Made by a program: the position numbers and the translations under genes
Shown: piece by piece, positions 57,401 through 64,000 of the stretch
Numbering within the stretch: the stretch's first letter is position 1
How the letters are laid out: every line of letters starts with the position of its first letter
The notes under the pieces: model-generated
Told to the model about the DNA's origin: nothing
Databases searched by the model: none
The model's input: the letters and a program-made list of their open reading frames with translations, nothing else
NCBI RefSeq assembly: GCF_964355755.1
Contig: NC_092672.1
Span: forward strand, 31,306,501 to 31,370,500
Direction: 5' to 3'
DNA length: 64,000 nucleotides
From: Antedon mediterranea
Taxonomy: Eukaryota > Echinodermata > Crinoidea > Comatulida > Antedonidae

Positions 57401-58926
57401 TACAGTATAGAACCGCTATTGAGGGGACATCTTCAGACCTCAGGAATACTGTACCACCTAATAGTAATACAGTATAGAACCGCTATTGAGGGGACATCTT
57501 CAGGACCAAACAAAGTGTCACCTTATAGGGTGTCCCTATAATAGGTGTTTGCATGCTTTAAGTGTTAAAACATACAATGCCACGTTCGTTCTATGGGAAA
57601 TTGTCTCTTTAATAGGGGTTGTCTCTCCTAGTCTTTCCTCAACCATAGAGATATAATATCTCTATGCCTCAACACAATACATTAAGTTTTAGTTTAAGTT
57701 ACGTGTGCTCTTTTATATTTTTGTTGTAACAAGTATTGTGAATGATGTACCGTATAACTCTATATAATTGTATAATTGTTATGTATGTAGTGTATGAAAT
57801 GACACATTTCCAATTGTATATACTGTGTATGTAGGACAATAAAAGTTTTTTGAATTTGAATTTTGAATTTGAAAGAAGGGTTATACTGTACTAATTTTGT
57901 GTTTAAGCTGGGCATACCTGTTTGACTGTACAGTAGTTATAAATAGAATTATTAGTCCAACAATAAAACACATCTACGTGACAGCCATCCGTCACGTCCA
58001 CCATTTATAAAAATGTAAAATTTAATAACGTATTATGTCATTCTTGACTAACCTTGCCAAGAAAACATCTTCTGTACATTTTAGCCGTGTCGTCAAATTC
58101 AAGTTTATTCTCCGACGTTAAGTGTTCTGTTTTTTGTTTAATCTCCTGACTCTTTGGGGAATCGTCATGGATACCGTCAATCCAGTATCCACCATCTTGC
58201 GGTTGGATAATTGATGGCGGTTCGCTCTCTTTTTCCGTTGATGTTTTCAAAACCTGCCGAGACATACAAAAGCAATTAAATGTTGAATGTAATTTATGGT
58301 TGTATTTTGCGTAGTGTACTACTCCCTCTACTTGGACGACTGAGATGATGATACTGACAATATATAATATGAACATGATTTTGATAATAATGAATATGAT
58401 TATTATATCAAAATGATAATGATGTTCATAATAATGATTTTGGTGATAATAGTGATTATGGTGATAATAGTGATTATGGTGATAATAGTGATTATGGTGA
58501 TAATAGTGATTATGGTGATAATAGTGATTATGGTGATAATAGTGATTATGGTGATAATAGTGATTATGGTGATAATAGTGATTATGGTGATAATAGTGAT
58601 TATGGTGATAATAGTGATTATGGTGATAATAGTGATTATGGTGATAATAGTGATTATGGTGATAATAGTGATTATGGTGATAATAGTGATTATGGTGATA
58701 ATAGTGATTTTGGTGATAATACCTTTGATGAAATAGTACAGTAACGTTGATTATGATGGTAATGCTAATGTTAATAATTACGATAATGATAATGACAATA
58801 AGAAAATAATAAATACAATGTGTGTGATTATAACTTAATAAAACCTACCTCTTGTATTTTCTCTGTATTTGACCTTCGTGTTTGTGACCTTGTTCTCTTT
58901 GGAGAGTTTGGTCCTGGACTTGGAAT
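45440..58926 (-). CDS. RAP1GAP: Rap1 GTPase-activating protein (RAP1GAP/RAP1GAP2 type), 5' incomplete
   Basis: Stimulates GTP hydrolysis by Rap1 (family knowledge). Exons, in transcription order: 58849-58926, 58053-58253, 53607-53792, 52273-52326, 51762-51946, 51027-51156, 50639-50794, 49880-50038, 48699-48956, 48430-48557, 47845-48091, 45839-46033, 45440-45565 (stop TAA). Phases close throughout, about 700 codons. First exon encodes [18 protein letters not shown]; next [11 protein letters not shown] and MYRRCFLGK; then [62 protein letters not shown], the catalytic segment [17 protein letters not shown] (Asn in GND is the catalytic Asn-thumb residue of the family), [30 protein letters not shown] and [21 protein letters not shown]-terminus: Ser-rich region, CPTC and CTFC pairs, then a coiled coil. 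The N-terminal GoLoco exon was not found. Confidence 0.94.
46040..46440. repeat. Degenerate AATCAAT-rich repeat
   Basis: Irregular tandem of AATCAATAATCAATCAATA / CATGGATTGATAATCAAT with many self-complementary TTGATT/AATCAA words. It lies in the RAP1GAP intron before exon 45839-46033. Confidence 0.7.
47210..47290 (+). mobile_element. LINE/SINE 3' end remnant
   Basis: GTTTAGCACCTGTTTGGTCT ... GTATATGGCAGAAATTG followed by (AATA)n, a typical retroposon tail. It lies in a RAP1GAP intron, antisense to the gene. Confidence 0.45.
49350..49530 (+). mobile_element. LINE 3' end remnant
   Basis: GTGGGTCCCTACGAGACAAG ... TATTCATTCATTATTATCTA and a short TATCTGAATCTGA tail, resembling CR1/L2-type 3' ends. 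No coding part is left. It lies in a RAP1GAP intron. Confidence 0.4.
49653..49825. mobile_element. TTGATATAAAG fold-back element, copy 2
   Basis: Same ends and inner arms as 5458-5641 (TTGATATAAAGTTTGCGG and its inverse; AGTTCTGAAAAGAACTGTTG). The preceding GAAGGTTTGCATAGC flank is also shared with copy 1. It lies in the RAP1GAP intron left of exon 49880-50038. Confidence 0.75.
50342..50499. mobile_element. TTAA MITE, CTCTGTCTACA family, single-copy form
   Basis: TTAA at 50338-50341 and 50500-50503. Arms of about 50 bp TTCTGTCTACATTATCAAAC / GTTTGATAATGTAGACAGAGC. Centre GGTAGTGATATGACATCATC. Parent type of the amplified element at 13481. It lies in a RAP1GAP intron. Confidence 0.8.
52971..53090 (-). 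mobile_element. Decayed 5S rRNA-like sequence (second 5S-derived SINE copy)
   Basis: On the - strand, GGCAAACCCATGTTGAAAAC, CAGTTCTCGTTTAAACAAAT, CGGCAACATTGGGCCCAGTT, AGCACTTGGATAATAGACTG and TTGTAGGC follow 5S order. It is more diverged than 22625-22740. It lies in a RAP1GAP intron. Confidence 0.6.
54645..55408. repeat. 44-bp minisatellite with G-quadruplex-type units
   Basis: About 17 copies of a 44-bp unit that is entirely free of G on the + strand (CACACCTCCCTCATCCCCTC plus TCACACCCTAACCCTTCCAC plus TTTC/TTCC). On the - strand, which is the RAP1GAP transcript strand, each unit reads G3-TTA-G3-N7-G4-N4-G3 and includes the telomere-like GGGTTAGGG. Two subtypes (TTTCC and TTCCC) are interspersed. 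It lies in the 4.3-kb RAP1GAP intron 53793-58052. Confidence 0.95.
55455..57640. repeat. 56-bp minisatellite seeded by a CAGTAGAACC-family MITE
   Basis: About 36 highly uniform copies of a 56-bp unit containing TACAGTATAGAACCGCTATT and GAGGGGACATCTTCAGACCT, the MITE left terminus, plus ACCTCAGGAATACCTCCTAA, probably the flanking host sequence. After the last unit (57505) the remaining MITE body continues once (CAAACAAAGTGTCACC ... GGGAAATTGTCTCTTTAATAGGGG) to about 57640. The repeat unit therefore spans the element's left junction. It lies in a RAP1GAP intron. Confidence 0.92.
57660..57885 (+). mobile_element. LINE/SINE 3' end with (GAATTT) tail
   Basis: ...GTATGTAGGACAATAAAAGT followed by TTGAATTTGAATTTTGAATTTGAA, the same tail type as the LINE at 8280-9497. 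No RT frame. Confidence 0.5.
58430..58722. repeat. 18-bp tandem repeat GTGATTATGGTGATAATA
   Basis: About 16 almost perfect copies, with the only variants at both edges (TTTTGG). The long open frame of repeated Val-Ile-Ile-Val-Ile-Met is an artefact. It lies in the RAP1GAP intron between 58253 and 58849. Confidence 0.95.
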
Positions 58927-61900
58927 CTACAAAACAAACACAAAATTTCAAAATTAATTTTTGTTCTTTATAAACTGATTATTACCGTATATACTAATTC
59001 CAATTCAGTTTAATATTGCATAGTACAACCATAATATATTATTTTCTACATCAACCTCCTCAAGGGTAGAATTTTTTTCTTTCATTGAAGAAACGCGCTT
59101 TAGTCATAAAAATACCATTGCGATAACACATTGTGAAAGAGTACGCAGTGAACAATATAATAATTTTTTAATTTTGATAGACAATTATCCATTCTTCTGG
59201 TATAAAGAGAGACATGGGGTGGATTTAATGAGAGCCGTATTATTTAGCTTAATCCTACGACAAAGACATATGCAAATATTTTAAATTTCTAACCATTTTA
59301 AAATAAACCTTACAGTACCTATAATCATAGCATTACATTCTTAAAATAGATAAACAAAGACTTTGATAGATTTGATCTGCTTCAATTACTCCACAACAAA
59401 TTTTTTAACAAGAACTTAATTTTCCACTGAGTAATTACTTAAATATTGCAAACAATAACAATTATGTGAGTTCCAAATTGAAGGATTGTTAATATTCAAA
59501 GCCAGAGAAGAGACATTTTACGAAGAAATTGTTTTTTGTACGGTACATTACAGTAGGAATTTAAAACATATTTGTTGTAGACAATAAGAACCTAAGTATA
59601 TTACAGTTTTACGAAATATGGACAGCCATCAGGGCCAAAATAGTAAAAATATTACAGTATATGACCAGGTATAACAAATCATCTGACCATAGTCCCAGGG
59701 GCCTAGTTAAACAATTTAGGGAAAATTAGGGGGTGGGGTTATACTTGAAAGAAGTTGCTAGGATATTAATGTCATATCTCTACAATTAATAACATGGTTT
59801 ATCTTTATCTTGACACATTACGCTAACTAAGATGACAGAATAACCTAATCTTCACACCATCACCGTCTTAACAAACATAAATCACAAAAATGAATGCAGA
59901 ATGTATCAAAAACAATGACGACACATTACATCTATAGTGTAAACATACTGGCTAAAGTAGCCAGATTTAATGGGGGAAAACATTGCTTCTTTACTGGCTG
60001 AAAGAAAAAAAAATTAACTTCTCCAAAACACAAACTGGACAAAAAAAAAGAAGCCAGATAAGAAATCCCCCTCCTCCACAAAATAAATAAATGAACATTC
60101 TCCGAACCAAAACAAAACCAAAAACACTATAGTTGCAAAAAGGCCAGTTAATATATAAAAACGAAAACATTTCTTTTCTAAAACACAAGGAATGGCTACA
60201 AAAGAAAGAGTCAGATTCAATGGAAAAAAAACCCATTGCTTCTGTAAACAGTCATCAATAAGAATCACAAACTGGCCACAACAAGAATAATAAATAGACA
60301 GGTAGTATCAAAGCCAATTGGCAAAACATGTGTACAATACATCACCAATTTTGATGAGGTAATTAAGATCTTTCCGCCCTAATGAAAGCAGACAATCGAA
60401 AGCTTAGACCCATGCTGCTTTGGTCTTACAAAGTACCGCCAGCTATAGCTAGTGGAGCCAACGTGAGGCAAAAAACAGCCATGATTATATTTGATGGTAT
60501 CGGAGTCGCACTATCAAATACAAATTAGCTTTGGGAGACAGAATTCTTGTTTAATTTCTCAACGAATTAAAATTTCTCTTGAAGCTATCAAAGTTTTTAG
60601 GAGCCTTATAACGAAGCGTGCATCATTGATATTAAAACATCATGTTTATTGTACGATGACAATTAGCAGTAAAAATTATTCTGAACACCTAATTTGTCGT
60701 TTGTTTGAAAACGTGTTCAATGGTTGAGTGAAGATTTTTACAATCATAAAAAGTATGCACACAACCTAATCATACTAAATTAACATGTTCATTAGTACAC
60801 AAAATATTTCAAAATATGTACTATTAGATAATTAGTACATTATTATAATGTGATTATTATGAGAAAATTATTATTTTTATTATACATTCATTTTCTGGTT
60901 ATGATTTTTATAATGGTTTATTCATGTTACTAATAATAAAATAATAGCATTATAAGTAGTTACACAATTTTAAAAATGGTTGACCTTGGTTCAAATCACT
61001 TTATAAGTCATGACAATTATCTTTAAACAAAGGCTGACTCATATTTTACAGTTAATGAACATGGCTCTATGGGGAGGAGTTTATAGTGGGGAGGGGGAGG
61101 GGGAGATGGTGGTCTATAGACAACGCCATCACTCACATCCTCGTGAGTTATCGTTGTTACTGTGCGCCACCTTGCGCCCTATCGAGGGACATTGTTTACA
61201 TATAGAGTTAGTTTGTTCGTGTTACATTATATATTGTGTCGGTTGATATTATATTCGTTTATACATTAAAGTGTTCATATCTTTATTGCCGCAAGTGTTT
61301 ATAGAGAAGGTTGGCACCAACCCTCTTCCCACCTCTGTATATGAAGCTATATTTGTATTGCCAGGCTTAAAAATACACATATATTGATCATAAAGCTATG
61401 TGATAATACCTGATTGGAAAGTAGATGTTCTATATAAGTAGTAATAGTGTAGTAACAATACAGCTGTTGTTATCGGATTGGATTCGAACCTACGACCTCT
61501 AGATTAATCATAAAAACTAGTCACAATAGAAACCAATGATAGAATTTAATTATTATTGTATTTTAACACTTAGAAATCAAATTGACAGTTGCTTTTAATT
61601 CCAATATTGTATTTTGCTTTGTTATTGATTCTTTCACAGGTTATGTGATCTTGTTGTAGCATCCCCAGGTGGAGATCAGAGGTTTATTCCCATCAGAAAC
61701 AAATTGTATTTAATACAGTAATCTATCTCTAATCACTGGGAATGAAAATGTACTGAAAATGTATGAGAAATTACACAATTGTTATTGTTTTTTTACATTC
61801 TTAGATCAAAAGCTAGGATCATAGGAGATGATCAAGCTTGTGCTTGATGGATTGAGCCAGGATTCCTTTAGACCATAATTTGTTTTTAGTGAATAATAAG

Positions 61901-64000
61901 TAAGTCTATAGAATTACATAGAATGATTTTGATTGATCTTTGGATTGTGTTAGAATAATAAGCATTGTTTTAGTGAAATCCTAAATTTGAAATTTATCAT
62001 ATTCAGCAATTGTTAATTTCAGTTTTAACTACAAACAAGTTCTTAGAGTAAAGCCAAGTGAATCATCTATCTTTATCCCAGCCTTCATGAACAAATAACG
62101 TTGAATTAATAGTATTTGTATGATTTTAAAACTATCAAAATATGATTACTACCCCTGGATTGAACTCTTTAACAATGGCACAGTAGAATCAAAATTTTAC
62201 GTCCAGTTCAATAGTAACTGCATGAAGACTAACGAGCCATACACGATAAGCACACACATCTTGCAGATTTAAGTTTACAATACAAAATGTGAACGCATCT
62301 TTCTTGAACGGCGACTAATTGCTAGAACAATGAGCCATGCGAACAGTTCCTTCTGCATGAATTATTCACGATTGTTTTTTCAACTGTTCAACTCCAGCTG
62401 TCTCTGGCAATGTTTACAATATTAAAGGTTTACTTTTGTTTCTTGTAGAAAATCTTTTCCTGTTGCGTAGAAAGAATAACAATTTGCCAATATTTTGATA
62501 CCCAGCAATTTAAGGTTACTGTCTTGGTAAAGAATGATAATTTGTGGAATTGTAACACGAGTTGCGCACAATGCAATAGACAAATTTCTTAAAAGATGGT
62601 AATTATAGTGCCTGTTGTCATTTGTGGTATATTATGGTAATTTTTAAGTAGTTTATATGTGCAAATAATTTAAAATTACAGACAACCTGACTAAAAATTT
62701 TAAGAAGAAACCCCTTAAATTAATGTAGCAGACGACAGTAAAAAATGAACAGACTATGACAGTGAATGCAGCAGACGACAGTAAAAATGGAGCAGGAGCC
62801 AAAAATTAAGAGAAGAAAGTTAAAAAGTACTTAAAAGTACATCTTCCAAAAAAAAAATTCGGTCAGATCAGTAGTATAACCTTTGTATTACTCCCAGTAT
62901 TACTGTATTATCATAATTATAAATGAGAACTATTTTGCCCCATATACAAAGAAGGTTAAGAATAATGGCATGTACTTTACTTAACATAGCATCCTATAAT
63001 AAAGTGCTAGGGTCAATTACAAAAAACGCAATGCATCTTAATATCTGCCAACAAAATATGACACGTGTCTTTATTGAATAGGGGTTGGCCATACAGTTTA
63101 AACATATATCCAATTGGATGTCCCTTGGAAACAGGTTTCTATATTATTATAGCTTGTGATGTTGTATCGTAAATTATTAAAACATATATTTCCCTTGTTT
63201 AATGTATAATATATAACAGTAAAGTGACCCCTTAATAGGGATGTCAGCTGTATAGGGATTGAGCATAACATTAAACCTATATTGTCCCTTGTTTGTATCA
63301 AAAGAAAATGTCCCTTAAAGCAGTTGTATTAAAAACTAAGTTTCTTATCATTCTTTTTCAAGGGAAAATGTCTCCTTAATAGGAGGTTTTAGTAGTGGAA
63401 TAAAAAAAATCTATAACATCTAGGAAAGAACATCATGTATTTAAAAAATCTCAATCATCGATATCAACAGGAGGGTAAATCTTCAATTAGTTCAAATTAC
63501 TAAAGCAAAGATTTACGTCAACTCCAAAGAATGCATACAAATACATTGTTCTTCATTACGTGTTCTAAAGCAAACACATGTTTTATTGTTGTTTTTATCT
63601 GCATCAGATAAAACCGAAGACTTGGCAGAAATTCTTTATCGTATGGATCATCAAAAGGGCTTTAGCCAGCTACAGCAAACAGACTTGTAAAGTTCAGAGA
63701 GAGTGTGTTTACTCAAAATAACTAATTAGATGCATGGTAGCGGTAGTAGACATCAACAGTTAATATTTGTTCATAGATGAAATAATCTTTATAATTATTT
63801 ACACCAACTAATAAATATCAAAAGATTACTTAATTTGAATTTTAAAAAACAAATTTACAAAAAATTTAAATATATAAAACAATTTTCTTTGTGGTATGGT
63901 ATAGCATTTTTTTTAGGAGGTGGAGGGGGTGGGGGTGGAAAGGAGGGATATTATATGAAACCAAATTATCCTTTCAATTGACATAAAGTAAAATACACAC
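58927..64000. other. Upstream RAP1GAP sequence; no further exon recognised
   Basis: 5 kb searched on the - strand for the GoLoco motif and N-terminal RAP1GAP exons without success. Recognisable contents: a decayed CAGTAGAACC-family MITE at about 63060-63400 (GAATAGGGGTTGGCCATACA, TGTCTCCTTAATAGGAGGT), a GC-richer stretch at 61060-61260 with GGGGAGGGGGAGGGGGAGAT, a tRNA-B-box-like TTCGAACC at about 61486, and a G-rich run at 63918-63945. The rest is AT-rich and unremarkable. Confidence 0.5.

Noticed and set aside
55455-57505. CRISPR-like array
   Set aside because: Repeats are contiguous with no unique spacers, in a eukaryotic intron; it is a minisatellite.
58413-58736. 107-codon frame of repeated Val-Ile-Ile-Val-Ile-Met
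   Set aside because: Pure translation of an 18-bp tandem repeat inside a RAP1GAP intron; no start context or homologue.
58927-64000. GoLoco exon of RAP1GAP
   Set aside because: No stretch resembling the GoLoco Asp-Gln-Arg core with splice borders was found on the - strand; it may lie outside the window or be absent.

Overview
This is animal (intron-rich, AT-rich) genomic DNA, most likely from an invertebrate deuterostome. An echinoderm is my preferred guess. The four protein-coding genes match vertebrate orthologues exon by exon, the 5S-like sequences look like the echinoderm 5S as I remember it, and the U2 snRNA copy has a TATA box upstream, a feature I recall for sea-urchin U2 genes. The species is not established from the sequence alone.

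Layout: (1) 643-3015, + strand: the 3' part of a Y-box/cold-shock protein gene (YBX family), whose first exon lies off the left edge or is not recognisable. (2) 5063-11283, - strand: a complete PPIH (U4/U6-U5 tri-snRNP cyclophilin) gene in five coding exons plus an inferred upstream UTR, convergent with YBX. (3) 12022-31660, + strand: a complete ARMC9 gene (LisH, ARM-type helices, ciliary/basal-body protein), about 28 coding exons including 16-nt and 21-nt microexons and about 792 codons, divergent from PPIH across a 739-bp spacer. (4) An antisense U2 snRNA gene at 23386-23574 inside an ARMC9 intron. (5) 31661-45439: intergenic, almost entirely nested repeats. (6) 45440-58926, - strand: the RapGAP catalytic domain and C-terminal two thirds of a RAP1GAP gene (13 coding exons, about 700 codons), whose 5' exons lie beyond or are not recognised in 58927-64000.

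The rest is dominated by short non-autonomous DNA transposons. There are several TTAA-flanked families, an 8-bp-TSD hAT-like copy and a TA-flanked CAGTAGAACC family. There are also tRNA- and 5S-derived SINEs, 5'-truncated LINEs and an unusual number of minisatellites. The CAGTAGAACC family appears to have seeded at least three independent minisatellites with different periods (18, 79 and 56 bp). A 4.27-kb fold-back element with about 1.1-kb arms and a clean 5-bp target duplication has landed in a tandem array of hairpin units. The RAP1GAP introns carry a C-free (transcript strand) array of G-quadruplex-type units containing the GGGTTAGGG telomere-like motif.

The protein genes do not form a pathway, although YBX and PPIH are also neighbours in human, so this pair looks like conserved microsynteny. 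All calls come from reading translations and splice signals by eye; no database search was run.
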